Of a stretch of 55,279 nucleotides of DNA, positions 1 to 13,502 are shown piece by piece (the first letter of the stretch is position 1; each line of letters starts with the position of its first letter). This stretch comes from Comamonadaceae bacterium (GTDB taxonomy: Bacteria; Pseudomonadota; Gammaproteobacteria; Burkholderiales; Burkholderiaceae_C), in assembly GCA_027486255.1 (NCBI GenBank), contig JAIXPL010000006.1, positions 1 to 55,279 on the forward strand. The letters run 5' to 3'. The position numbers were made by a program, and so were the translations under genes. The notes below the pieces were generated by a model. The model searched no databases. It saw only the letters and a program-made list of their open reading frames with translations, and was not told where the DNA came from.

Positions 1-487
1 AACGTTGAGAAACGTGATCACACAGGGTCTTTCGCAGGAGTTCCCCAGTCGCCTGAGGGCAGGCGAGCTGATGGGCTGAACGACTGTCGAAATAGGCTCT
101 GACTCGAAACTTACAGCGGGGCTATTCAGGTCCGCCGCCTAGGGCAAACACTGCAGGGGGATTCCACCAGTGCCCATGCATGCAGCAAGGTCGATAAAGG
201 GCGGGACTGCGGTCTTGACGCGGTCCGATACATCTTTTTAACCTAGGACTTTCCCTAGCCTGAAGGAGCGCAGCTGTGGTACTTAAGAGTGAAAGCAGGC
301 CCTATGGATGGGCCATTTCCCATATAAAGAAAAGGGAAATAAGGGTTTTCACTCTGTCTGTAAGTTATGGATCAGCTTGTATAAGCGCTCCCCTCGAGTT
401 GCGTCAGAAACCGGTCAGGCCCTCTGCGGATAGTGCGCTCCATGTCGCCAGTCCTGGCGGCAATGTCTATTGATTAAGGAGACGCAA
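1..487. other. Long leader / intergenic region upstream of the MFS transporter
   Basis: About 490 bases with no gene I can support. It holds a short inverted repeat (243-258), a TTGACG hexamer at 215-220 that could be a -35 element, and a 65-codon open frame at 276-473. That frame has a GTG start eight bases after AAGGAG (263-268) and resembles no family I know. The lower part is more AT-rich than the surrounding genes, as expected of a promoter and 5' leader. Confidence 0.5.
243..258. promoter_or_regulatory. Inverted repeat, possible operator
   Basis: CTAGG-ACTTTC-CCTAG is a perfect 5+5 base inverted repeat about 230 bases upstream of the transporter start and just downstream of a possible -35 element. 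A regulator site is an inference from position and symmetry only. Confidence 0.3.
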
Positions 488-2158
488 ATGGCAGCAGCAG
501 AAGCCAACAGGCCCATGACGGGCGAGGAAAAGAAGGTCATCTTCGCCTCGTCGCTCGGCACGGTGTTCGAGTGGTACGACTTTTACCTCTACGGTTCTTT
601 GGCAGCCATCATTGCCAAGCAGTTCTTCTCGGGCCTGGACCCGCAGGCTGCTTTCATCTTTGCACTCTTGGCGTTTGCCGCCGGCTTCATCGTGCGCCCC
701 TTCGGCGCGCTGGTGTTCGGCCGCCTGGGCGACATGATCGGCCGCAAGTACACCTTCCTGGTCACCATCGTTCTGATGGGCGCCTCGACCTTCATCGTGG
801 GTGTGCTGCCCAACTACGCCAGCATCGGCGTGGCTGCGCCCATCATCCTGATCGTGCTGCGCATGCTGCAAGGTCTGGCGCTCGGTGGTGAGTACGGCGG
901 TGCCGCCACCTACGTGGCCGAGCACGCGCCCCATGGCCGCCGCGGTGCCTACACCGCCTGGATTCAGACCACCGCCACCTTGGGCCTGTTCCTGAGCTTG
1001 ATGGTGATTCTGGGTACCCGCACCATCATTGGTGAGGCCGCCTTTGCCGACTGGGGCTGGCGTGTGCCCTTCATCGTCTCCATCGTGATGCTGGGCATTT
1101 CCGTCTACATCCGCCTGTCGATGAACGAGTCGCCTGCCTTCCAGAAGATGAAGTCCGAAGGCAAGACCTCTAAGGCCCCTCTGTCCGAGTCCTTCGGCCA
1201 GTGGAAAAACCTCAAGATCGTGCTGCTGGCCCTGTTCGGTCTGGTGGCTGGTCAGGCCGTGGTCTGGTACTCCGGTCAGTTCTACGCCCTGTTCTTCCTG
1301 ACCTCGGTCTTGAAGGTCGATGGCGCCACTGCCAACATCTTGGTGGCCGCCTCGCTGATCATCGGCACCCCGTTCTTCGTGGTCTTCGGTGCCCTGTCTG
1401 ACAAGATCGGCCGCAAGCCCATCATCCTGGCCGGCATGGCACTGGCCGTGGTCACCTACTTCCCGCTGTTCAACGCCCTGACCAAGGCCGCCAACCCTGA
1501 CTTGGCCGCCGCGCAGGTGAAGAACAAGATTGTGGTGTCCGCACCAGCTGGTGATTGCTCCTTCCAGGGCAACCCCGTGGCACGTGAAATTGACTTCACC
1601 AAGTCTTGCGACATCGCCAAGCGTTTCCTGGCTCAGAACTCGGTGAGCTATGACAACGTCACCGTCGCAGAAGCTGGCCCCGCCACCGTCAAGATCGGTG
1701 AGAAGGTCATCACAGCACCTGTCGCCAAGGTCGAAAACTCTAAGTTCACGGCCGAGAGCGTGGCTGCCATCGCCGCCTTCAAGAAGGAAATTTCCGAATC
1801 CCTGAAGGAAGCCGGTTACCCCGCCAAGGCCGATCCGGCCAAGGTGGACAAGGTCAGCATCGTGGTGATCCTGACGATCCTCGTGCTCTACGTGACCATG
1901 GTCTACGGCCCCATCGCCGCCATGCTGGTGGAAATGTTCCCGACCCGCATTCGTTACACCTCTATGTCGCTGCCGTATCACATCGGTAACGGCTGGTTCG
2001 GTGGCCTGATGCCGACCATCGCTTTTGCCATGGTCGCCCAGAACGGCAATATGTACTACGGTCTCTGGTACCCCATCACGATCGCTGCCGTCACCTTCCT
2101 GATCGGCCTGCTGTTCGTGCGTGAAACCAAGGACGTGGACATCTACGCCAACGACTGA
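488..2158 (+). CDS. MFS transporter, metabolite:H+ symporter (MHS) type
   Basis: A 556-aa inner-membrane secondary transporter, probably proton-coupled uptake of a small organic acid or zwitterion. MHS hallmarks are visible: FEWYDFYLYG near residue 28, the loop motif GRLGDMIGRK in the first half, and GGEYGGAATYVAEHAP before TM5. The start is the ATG at 488, because AAGGAG lies at 475-480; an upstream in-frame TTG at 470 would place the RBS inside the gene. Between TM9 and TM10 there is an extra hydrophilic segment of roughly 120 residues (about 330-455) with two cysteines (C357, C374). By ProP topology this loop faces the periplasm, so a disulfide is possible. The substrate cannot be read from the sequence. 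Confidence 0.9.
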   Translation: MAAAEANRPMTGEEKKVIFASSLGTVFEWYDFYLYGSLAAIIAKQFFSGLDPQAAFIFALLAFAAGFIVRPFGALVFGRLGDMIGRKYTFLVTIVLMGASTFIVGVLPNYASIGVAAPIILIVLRMLQGLALGGEYGGAATYVAEHAPHGRRGAYTAWIQTTATLGLFLSLMVILGTRTIIGEAAFADWGWRVPFIVSIVMLGISVYIRLSMNESPAFQKMKSEGKTSKAPLSESFGQWKNLKIVLLALFGLVAGQAVVWYSGQFYALFFLTSVLKVDGATANILVAASLIIGTPFFVVFGALSDKIGRKPIILAGMALAVVTYFPLFNALTKAANPDLAAAQVKNKIVVSAPAGDCSFQGNPVAREIDFTKSCDIAKRFLAQNSVSYDNVTVAEAGPATVKIGEKVITAPVAKVENSKFTAESVAAIAAFKKEISESLKEAGYPAKADPAKVDKVSIVVILTILVLYVTMVYGPIAAMLVEMFPTRIRYTSMSLPYHIGNGWFGGLMPTIAFAMVAQNGNMYYGLWYPITIAAVTFLIGLLFVRETKDVDIYAND

Positions 2159-2179
2159 TCTGGCGGATCGTCACTGAAA

Positions 2180-2209
2180 GGCCTGCAGCCTCCGGGCTGC
2201 GGGCCTTTT
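2180..2209 (+). terminator. Rho-independent terminator after the MFS gene
   Basis: GGCCTGCAGCC-TCC-GGGCTGCGGGCC pairs as an 11-bp GC stem with one wobble, followed by TTTTG. It lies 22 bases past the transporter stop. Confidence 0.75.
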
Positions 2210-2237
2210 GTTGAACATCCCCTAAAGGAAGACCACC

Positions 2238-2468
2238 ATGAAAATCGCCATCGCCTTCATCCTCTTTGCAGCCCTGTCTCTGTTCGTCATCATGAAAGGC
2301 GGTGATTCGCTCGACATGAGCGGCGAAAAGCACGGCAGCGACACCGCCCATCCCCCGGCTGCTGCACCTGGACCCGCTTCCGCACCCGCGCCCGCCCCAG
2401 CCGCCGAGACACCCGCTGCCGCCCCGGCAGCAGCCCCCGCGCCCGCTGCACCTGCCGCCGCCAAGTAA
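2238..2468 (+). CDS. Small Ala/Pro-rich single-pass membrane protein
   Basis: A 76-aa protein with a good RBS (AAGGAAG at 2225-2231) eight bases before ATG. Residues 2-20 form one hydrophobic segment (KIAIAFILFAALSLFVIM). The remaining 50 or so residues are almost all Ala and Pro with a few charges, a low-complexity tail likely to extend into the periplasm. No family is recognised. Terminators on both sides make it a separate transcription unit. The RBS and terminators support a real gene; the function is unknown. Confidence 0.6.
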   Translation: MKIAIAFILFAALSLFVIMKGGDSLDMSGEKHGSDTAHPPAAAPGPASAPAPAPAAETPAAAPAAAPAPAAPAAAK

Positions 2469-2485
2469 GTACCCGCGCCCCGTCC

Positions 2486-2517
2486 AGGCCCGATTCCCTG
2501 ACCCAGGGGCGGGCCTT
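2486..2517 (+). terminator. Possible terminator after the small membrane protein
   Basis: AGGCCCG (2486-2492) pairs with CGGGCCT (2510-2516) and is followed by TT. The loop is long and the T-run short, so it is weaker than the terminator at 2180. Confidence 0.45.
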
Positions 2518-2540
2518 TGGCATTTCAGACTCGGGCCCCT

Positions 2541-2624
2541 GTAGTAGCCGAGCCCCCTCGGCGATTCGTGCCCAGCACCCAACCCTGATTCACCGAACGA
2601 TCGCCGAGAGGGCTCGGCTCCTAC
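2541..2624. repeat. GTAGGAGCC-type palindromic repeat, inverted pair
   Basis: A 25-base arm at 2541-2565 (GTAGTAGCCGAG...GGCGAT) is matched by an inverted copy at 2600-2624 (ATCGCC...GGCTCCTAC), separated by 34 bases. The same element occurs at 44216-44299 (complete) and 27944-27968 (one arm). The layout of two inverted palindromic units is that of a REP doublet (REPIN). Confidence 0.75.
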
Positions 2625-2713
2625 ATAGACCCACCGCTCCTCGGATACCCTTGCGCGCTGCTCAGCCGGCCCCCCTCCCTAGAATGTTTGGCCTCACCTC
2701 CTAAGGGCCTGCC

Positions 2714-8593
<5,880 letters not shown>

Positions 8594-8607
8594 GGAGCCC
8601 TTGTCCC

Positions 8608-9414
8608 TCAGTACCGGGCCCAATGATGGCTTCGAAGCGCTTTCTCGATCGACGCGGCGGCGTCATCGAGCCCATGGCGCAGCTGCGCGATCCGGTTGGG
8701 CGTCATGCGGCTGTTCAGGCCTGCGATGGTCACCGCCCCGAAGACCTGTCCCAGGCTGTTCTTGAATGATTTGCCAAAGGCTGTGACGCCTGGCGTGATG
8801 CGGTTTCGGATTACCGCATAGCCCTGTGCCTGCGCCTGCTGCAAGGACTTGCGCAGATCCGCCTGCGGGAAGCGCCACTCTTTCTCGATGGTGCCCATCA
8901 CGGCGGCCAGCACGTCCTCGATTTCTTCTGGATTCATGGCGGCCAAGATGGCCAGACCGCCTGCGCCCAGGCCCAGTGGACGCCGGCTGCCTGTTTGCAA
9001 GGTCGAGACTCGCAAGGTGCCCGGTCCCTGCTGGAAGTCGATACAGACGGCCTCCAGACCACTGCGCTGGACCAGGTACACCGTCTCCGCAGACCTGGCG
9101 GCCAGGCGCTCCATCGCCGGGCGGCAGAGTTCGCGCACATCGAACTGCTGCGCCGCAACCAGACCGAGTTCATACGCCAAGGGGCCGATCATATAAGCGC
9201 GCCGGTCATCGAGTTGCATCGCCAGACGCTGCCGGACCAACTGCGCCAAGAGACGATGCACCGTGCTGTTGGGAAGACCCGTGCGCTCGGCCAGCATCGT
9301 CAAGGCAGCGCCCTTGCGGCCTGCGGTGGCCAACAAGCGCAGCAAGGCCACCCCCCGCGGCAGCGGCCCCTCGTGCGTCAAATCGCCAGGCGGTACGGGG
9401 GGTTCGGTTTTCAT
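8608..9414 (-). CDS. IclR-family transcriptional regulator
   Basis: A 268-aa regulator with an N-terminal winged helix-turn-helix (about residues 18-75, including LAERTGLPNSTVHRLLAQL) and a C-terminal IclR effector domain (about 90-260, with GLGAGGLAILAA and ITPGVTAFGKSF). IclR proteins bind small aromatic or organic acids and usually control a neighbouring catabolic operon. This is the last gene of a minus-strand cluster with a Bug receptor, a VOC protein and an FAH-family hydrolase. The palindrome at 12195-12213, upstream of the cluster, is its likely target (inference). The start ATG at 9414 gives the usual family length. Confidence 0.9.
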   Translation of the reverse strand: MKTEPPVPPGDLTHEGPLPRGVALLRLLATAGRKGAALTMLAERTGLPNSTVHRLLAQLVRQRLAMQLDDRRAYMIGPLAYELGLVAAQQFDVRELCRPAMERLAARSAETVYLVQRSGLEAVCIDFQQGPGTLRVSTLQTGSRRPLGLGAGGLAILAAMNPEEIEDVLAAVMGTIEKEWRFPQADLRKSLQQAQAQGYAVIRNRITPGVTAFGKSFKNSLGQVFGAVTIAGLNSRMTPNRIAQLRHGLDDAAASIEKALRSHHWARY

Positions 9415-9505
9415 TGATCGGAAATTATGGCGTGGGTCTGGGATGCCTTGCCAACCGTCCGATCCATGAGGCTCCTGCCTGAGCCCCCTCTACCGATGTG
9501 CGTGC

Positions 9506-10465
9506 TTATTGCTGGGGAATCCCCGCATCACGAACCACCTGCTTCCACTTGGTGATCTGGGCCTGCGCATAGCTCTTCATCTCCATGCCGCTGGCCGAAG
9601 GGCTGGCTATGCCGCCGGTGCCCTCCAGCTGTTTGATCACGGCGGGATCCGACAGGACCTTCACCACGGCGGTGCGGATTCGCTCTGCAACCGCTGGCGG
9701 TAGGCCTTTGGGTGCCGCCAGCGCAGTCCAGGAGGTCACTTCAAAACCCGTGATGGTGTCCCGAATGGGCGGCACGGCCGACAGGAATGGAGAGCGCTCG
9801 GCGGAGGTGACGCCTAAAGCGCGCAACTTGCCGCCCTCGACCTGGGCTTTGGTGACGGTCACCGAGTCGAACATGAGATCAACCCGGCGGGCCAGCACAT
9901 CCTGCAGTGGAGCGGCCCCGCCGCGGTAGGGAATGTGGTTGAGCTGCACGCCAGCCATCGCTTGCAACAACTCACCCGACAGATGCTGGGTCGAGCCAAT
10001 GCCCACGGAGCTGTACGACACCGTGCCCGGTGCCGCCTTGGCTGCACGCACGACGTCACTGACCGACTTGTACGGGCTGTCCTGCGCTGTGGCCAACACG
10101 AATGGAAAGCGGGTCAGCATCGAGATCCAGTCGAAGTCATCGACCGGGTCGAAGGCGAGCGACTTGTACATGGCCGCAGACACGGCATGTCCGCCCGTCA
10201 GCAGGATCAGGGTGTAGCCATCCGGGCGCGCACGGGCCACCGCGGCACTGGCAACGTTGCCGCCAGCGCCCGTTCTCGCCTCGACCACGACCTGCTGACC
10301 GAACTCGCGTGAGAGCCCTTGCGCGACGATGCGGGCGATGGTGTCGGCGTTCCCGCCAGCGGCAAAGCCCTGAACGAGCGTCACGGGTTTGTCGGGGTAG
10401 CCTTGGGCAGCAGCCACCGTTGTGAAGGTGGCCAGAACGAAGGCTTTGAGGCGATGTCGAATCAT
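9506..10465 (-). CDS. Bug-family tripartite tricarboxylate transporter substrate-binding protein
   Basis: A 319-aa periplasmic binding protein. The start is the ATG at 10465, preceded by AAGGAG and followed by a signal peptide (FVLATFTTVAAAQ, cleavage near residue 21); the open frame continues upstream without an RBS. The Bug entry motif is present (YPDKPVTLVQGFAAGGNADT), as are the ligand-loop regions GAGGNVASAAVARARPDG and HIPYRGGAAP. Bug proteins capture carboxylates, often aromatic ones, and deliver them to TctAB or act as sensors. No tctAB genes are adjacent, as is usual for orphan Bug genes. The position between VOC and IclR genes suggests a ligand related to that pathway. Confidence 0.92.
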   Translation of the reverse strand: MIRHRLKAFVLATFTTVAAAQGYPDKPVTLVQGFAAGGNADTIARIVAQGLSREFGQQVVVEARTGAGGNVASAAVARARPDGYTLILLTGGHAVSAAMYKSLAFDPVDDFDWISMLTRFPFVLATAQDSPYKSVSDVVRAAKAAPGTVSYSSVGIGSTQHLSGELLQAMAGVQLNHIPYRGGAAPLQDVLARRVDLMFDSVTVTKAQVEGGKLRALGVTSAERSPFLSAVPPIRDTITGFEVTSWTALAAPKGLPPAVAERIRTAVVKVLSDPAVIKQLEGTGGIASPSASGMEMKSYAQAQITKWKQVVRDAGIPQQ

Positions 10466-10505
10466 GCGATCTCCTTGTGGATGACTAATTTCATGGGGCT
10501 TGACT

Positions 10506-11066
10506 TCACTGATCGGCGCGCTTGTAGCCCGAGGCGGCGCCAAAGAGGGTGTGTCGCTGCGACCAGTCGCGCGTCTTGTCCCACAGGGCCAGGACGGACG
10601 GCGCCTCGTCCACAAACTGTTGCATGCGCACCGCGTCATGGCAGGTGCGCGCGGTCAGCTCAAGACGGTGCCCCGAGGGGTCGAAGAAGTAAATGGAGGT
10701 GATGAAGTCGTCGTGGTTGGTGGGGCCGACCACATTCAGGCCCTTGGCTTCCAGGTCCTGCTTGGCGTGCATCAGCGTCGGAACATCCTGGACCTCGAAA
10801 GCGAAGTGCTGGATCCAGCCGGGCGTCTTCTGGTCGCGTCCGGACACCTCGCCTTCATCTTGAGGGCACTCGAAGAAGGCAATGTTGCTGCCGTCTTCCA
10901 TCTCAAAGAAGATGTGGATGTGCGGGCTGTACTTCCCCGTCGAAGGCACATGGTCTTCGCCCATCGCATGGGTGAATTTCAGGCCCAGGACCTGCGTGTA
11001 GAAATCCACAGTTTCCCGGGCGTCTCGGCAGCGGTAGGCCGCGTGGTGCAGTTTCTTGCAAAGCAT
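10506..11066 (-). CDS. VOC-superfamily protein (glyoxalase / extradiol dioxygenase fold)
   Basis: A 186-aa protein with the paired beta-alpha-beta-beta-beta VOC fold: KLHHAAYRCRDARETVDFY at the N-terminus, IQHFAFEVQD opening the second module, and FFDPSGHRLELTA near the end. Metal-ligand candidates are the His near residue 7, the His in WIQHFAFEV and the Glu in HRLELTA. An RBS (AGGAGA) precedes the ATG at 11066. With the adjacent FAH-family hydrolase it suggests ring cleavage followed by ketone hydrolysis in an aromatic pathway, but an isomerase or lyase role is equally possible. The exact reaction cannot be assigned. Confidence 0.85.
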   Translation of the reverse strand: MLCKKLHHAAYRCRDARETVDFYTQVLGLKFTHAMGEDHVPSTGKYSPHIHIFFEMEDGSNIAFFECPQDEGEVSGRDQKTPGWIQHFAFEVQDVPTLMHAKQDLEAKGLNVVGPTNHDDFITSIYFFDPSGHRLELTARTCHDAVRMQQFVDEAPSVLALWDKTRDWSQRHTLFGAASGYKRADQ

Positions 11067-11074
11067 GTCGTCTC

Positions 11075-11143
11075 CTATTGAATGCGGGGGAGCGTCGTGG
11101 GGTCGGTGGGCAGCAGGATACGGGACTCTTGCTTGATCAGCAT
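11075..11143 (-). CDS. Possible 22-codon micro-ORF between the FAH and VOC genes
   Basis: ATG at 11143 lies seven bases after a GAGG that overlaps the FAH-gene stop, and runs for 22 codons to TAG at 11075-11077. The stop sits directly at the VOC ribosome-binding site. It could be a translational coupler, a remnant or chance. No similarity is recognised. Confidence 0.25.
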   Translation of the reverse strand: MLIKQESRILLPTDPTTLPRIQ

Positions 11144-11150
11144 GGCGGCC

Positions 11151-12131
11151 TCAGCCTTTTGCCACCAGGTTGTCGATGGCGCCGAAGATGGAAGAGCCAT
11201 TGGCATCGACCATGTCAATGCGCACGCGGTCGCCGAATTTCAGCCATGGCGTGGTGGCCTTGCCGTCGCGCAGTTCTTCATCGGCTCGTACTTCCGCCAG
11301 GCAGGCATAGCCTGTTTCCTTGTCCAAGTTGGACACCGCGCCGGCGCCGATGATGGTGCCCGCACTGAGCGAGCGGGTGCGCGCTGCGTGGGCAATGAGC
11401 GTTGGGTAGGTGAAGAACATGTCGCGTCCGGTGTTGGCACAGCCCATGGGCCGATCATTGATGAACGACAGGATGGGGCGATCGAGCTTCTCGCCGTCCC
11501 AGGCCACACCGACCTCGTCGGGCGTGACCGCCACCGGCGAGAAGGAACTGGTGGGTTTGGCCTGCATGAAGCCAAAGCCCTTGGGTAACTCGCTGCGGGT
11601 GAGGGTGCGCAGGGTGTAGTCGTTCAGCAGCATCAACAGCTTGATGTGTTTGCCCGCCTCGCTGGCGGGTGTGCCCATGGGCACGTCATCGACCACCACG
11701 GCCAGTTCGGCCTCGTAGTCGAGCCCCAGTGATTCGTCGGGAATCAGCATGGGCTCCCGGGGGCCGATGAAGCGGTCAGACAAACCCTGGTACATCAGCG
11801 GCTCTGTCTTGTAGTTGGGGGGCATTTCCGCGCCGCGGGCCTTGCGCGCTTTTTCCATGTGGTGCAGGTACACCGAGCCGTCCAGGAACTGGAAAGCGCG
11901 CGGAAAGGGGCTGGCCAGTGTGTCGGCATCGACCGGGAAGGCGCCGACAGCTTTCTCGCGATTGAGCTGGTCCGACACCTCCTGCAATGGAGCGCGAACG
12001 CTGTCCCAGCGCTCGATGGCTTCTTGCATGGTCTGGGCGATGTGGGGCACCTGGACGGCGTGGGTCAGCCCTCGGTTGACAACGATGAGGATGCCGTCGC
12101 GGCTCGCGCTCTTGAGGCTGGCGAGTTTCAT
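11151..12131 (-). CDS. Fumarylacetoacetate hydrolase (FAH) family protein
   Basis: A 326-aa protein of the longer FAH type. It has an N-terminal capping part, then the catalytic fold with the metal-binding ExE (LDYEAELAVVVDD), FGFMQAKPTSSF, RPMGCANTGRDMFFT and SAGTIIGAGAVSN. FAH enzymes hydrolyse C-C bonds of diketo acids such as fumarylacetoacetate or maleylpyruvate-type products, or decarboxylate or hydrate related acids. The start is the ATG at 12131, preceded by AAGGAG; the frame continues upstream to 12266 without support. It is the first gene of the catabolic cluster, with an IclR-like palindrome 64 bases upstream. Confidence 0.9.
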   Translation of the reverse strand: MKLASLKSASRDGILIVVNRGLTHAVQVPHIAQTMQEAIERWDSVRAPLQEVSDQLNREKAVGAFPVDADTLASPFPRAFQFLDGSVYLHHMEKARKARGAEMPPNYKTEPLMYQGLSDRFIGPREPMLIPDESLGLDYEAELAVVVDDVPMGTPASEAGKHIKLLMLLNDYTLRTLTRSELPKGFGFMQAKPTSSFSPVAVTPDEVGVAWDGEKLDRPILSFINDRPMGCANTGRDMFFTYPTLIAHAARTRSLSAGTIIGAGAVSNLDKETGYACLAEVRADEELRDGKATTPWLKFGDRVRIDMVDANGSSIFGAIDNLVAKG

Positions 12132-12194
12132 GGGGATGTACTCCTTGGATTGATGCACCTTGATTCTGGATGTCCCCAGAACGGCGGCGCCCCA

Positions 12195-12213
12195 ATTTCC
12201 ATCGAATGGAAAT
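12195..12213. promoter_or_regulatory. Probable IclR-type operator
   Basis: ATTTCCAT-CGA-ATGGAAAT is a perfect 8+8 base palindrome with a 3-base centre. It lies upstream of the FAH gene that heads the operon ending in an IclR regulator. The TTTCCA/TGGAAA half-sites agree with known IclR-family operators. Confidence 0.65.
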
Positions 12214-12262
12214 GACATGAATCCGGGATGAGGGCACTTGCCTGATGGCGCAGGCGTGGGCT

Positions 12263-12550
12263 TCAACCCCGCCCCACCCCACGTCTGACCTCGCGCAGCA
12301 TGAAGAGGTAAAGCCCCTCCACCTTCTCGCGCGCCCAGGGGGTTTTGCGCAGGAACTTGAGGCTGGAGTTCACGCTGGGCTCGTGTGTGAAGCAGCGCAC
12401 GGGAATGCGCTGGCCCAACTCGGCCCAGCCGTAGTGCGCCTCCAGGGCGCGCACCATGGCTTCGAGGGTGAGGCCGTGCAGCGGGTTGCGCGGCTGTTCG
12501 GGCGGCTCAGGCCGCTCAGACGTTTTAGGGGGCGTGGGCGAGTCGGACAT
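12263..12550 (-). CDS. VF530-family (DUF2132) DNA-binding protein
   Basis: A 95-aa protein. Residues 22-85 match the VF530 family closely (NPLHGLTLEAMVRALEAHYG, GQRIPVRCFTHEPSVNSSL, KTPWAREKVEGLY). The family is small, basic and DNA-binding, known from Vibrio structural work; its biological role is unknown. The N-terminal 20 residues are Pro/Glu-rich and probably disordered. The start is the ATG at 12550, which gives the family length; the open frame runs much further upstream in the shadow of the COQ7 gene. Confidence 0.85.
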   Translation of the reverse strand: MSDSPTPPKTSERPEPPEQPRNPLHGLTLEAMVRALEAHYGWAELGQRIPVRCFTHEPSVNSSLKFLRKTPWAREKVEGLYLFMLREVRRGVGRG

Positions 12551-12578
12551 GGCCCGATTGTGGCGGCTGCCTGCGCTG

Positions 12579-13502
12579 CTAGATGCGGCGCGCCAGTAAC
12601 ACGGCCGCGGCCGAGCCGGTGCCCACCGTGGCGCACCACAGCCGCAGCAGCGCAGGCCGGCCTGCGCCTGCTTTTGCCGCCGCCTCGTCGCGGTGGTGGC
12701 ATTCGTCGGCTTGGCACTGCAGCAAGAGGGGCAGCAGGCCCTCGGGGCCGCCGTGGGCCTGCAGGTGGTCGATCTGCTGTTGGTAGTGCTGGTCCACAAA
12801 GGTTTCGACCGCGGCAATGGTGGCGTACACCGCGCGCCGCCCAGCCAGCGCGGGCAGGGCACCTGTCAGCCAGCCGGCCAGGCGCCAGGGGCCGAGCAGG
12901 CGGCTGCGGCGCGCAGGCGGCAGCCACGCTTCAATAAGGCGCAGGTGTTCGGCTTCGGTCTCGCCATGCTGCTGGGCAAACTGCAGCAGCTCTGCGTCGC
13001 CGCGCCAGCGTGCCACGGCCGTGATGCCGCGGTAGATGAACACGGCGCCCGTTTCGCCCGCGTGGTCAGAGCGCAGCTCGCGCTCCAGGTACTGGCTCAG
13101 CGCTGCGCTGCCCGTGGCTGCTGGGGCCTCCCAGCGCCGGGCCAGCCACTGCAGGCCGGGCCGCAGCTTCAAGAATGCGCGGTAGGCCCATTCCAGCAGG
13201 GTGGGCATGCCGGGTAAGCGCGCCAGGCGCGCCAGCCAGCGCCAGCCGGGCAGGCGGCTCCACATGGCGGTGAAGGCCGCCGCCCCTGAGAGGCGCGAGC
13301 CATCGCTGCGCTGCACATGAAAGCGCGCCAAGAGTGCCTCGCGTTCGGCGGCGGCCATGTCTTGGCCCTGGCTGATGTCCACAAAGCACAGCGCGCTGCC
13401 TTCGCGTTGCTCGGCCAGGCCGCGCACATGCGCAATCTCGCGGCGGCACAGGGGGCAGCCGCCGTCGTACAGCACGGTCAGGGTGTCTTGGGGCTGAGTC
13501 AC
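12579..13502 (-). CDS. coq7: DUF393 (DCC thiol-oxidoreductase-like) - COQ7 demethoxyubiquinone hydroxylase fusion
   Basis: A 307-aa protein with two domains. Residues 7 to about 120 are a DUF393/DCC domain with its motif LYDGGCPLCRREI. Residues about 135-307 are a COQ7 di-iron hydroxylase with the carboxylate/His ligands in DHAGETGAVFIYRG, HGETEAEHL, VETFVDQHY and DECHHRDEA. COQ7 hydroxylates demethoxyubiquinone in ubiquinone synthesis at the membrane. The start is inferred as GTG at 13502: it overlaps the upstream photolyase stop (GTGA), has GAGG upstream, and begins just before the DUF393 motif. No ATG is available at this place. The DUF393 domain may supply a redox or scaffold function (inference). 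Confidence 0.87.
   Translation of the reverse strand: MTQPQDTLTVLYDGGCPLCRREIAHVRGLAEQREGSALCFVDISQGQDMAAAEREALLARFHVQRSDGSRLSGAAAFTAMWSRLPGWRWLARLARLPGMPTLLEWAYRAFLKLRPGLQWLARRWEAPAATGSAALSQYLERELRSDHAGETGAVFIYRGITAVARWRGDAELLQFAQQHGETEAEHLRLIEAWLPPARRSRLLGPWRLAGWLTGALPALAGRRAVYATIAAVETFVDQHYQQQIDHLQAHGGPEGLLPLLLQCQADECHHRDEAAAKAGAGRPALLRLWCATVGTGSAAAVLLARRI

Noticed and set aside
276..473. 65-codon frame with a fair RBS in the leader of the transporter
   Set aside because: GTG start, no family resemblance and unusual composition; kept only as a remark in the leader entry.
467..1981. 504-codon open frame antisense to the MFS gene
   Set aside because: His/Gly/Asp-rich translation without any domain, fully inside a recognised gene; a normal shadow in high-GC DNA.
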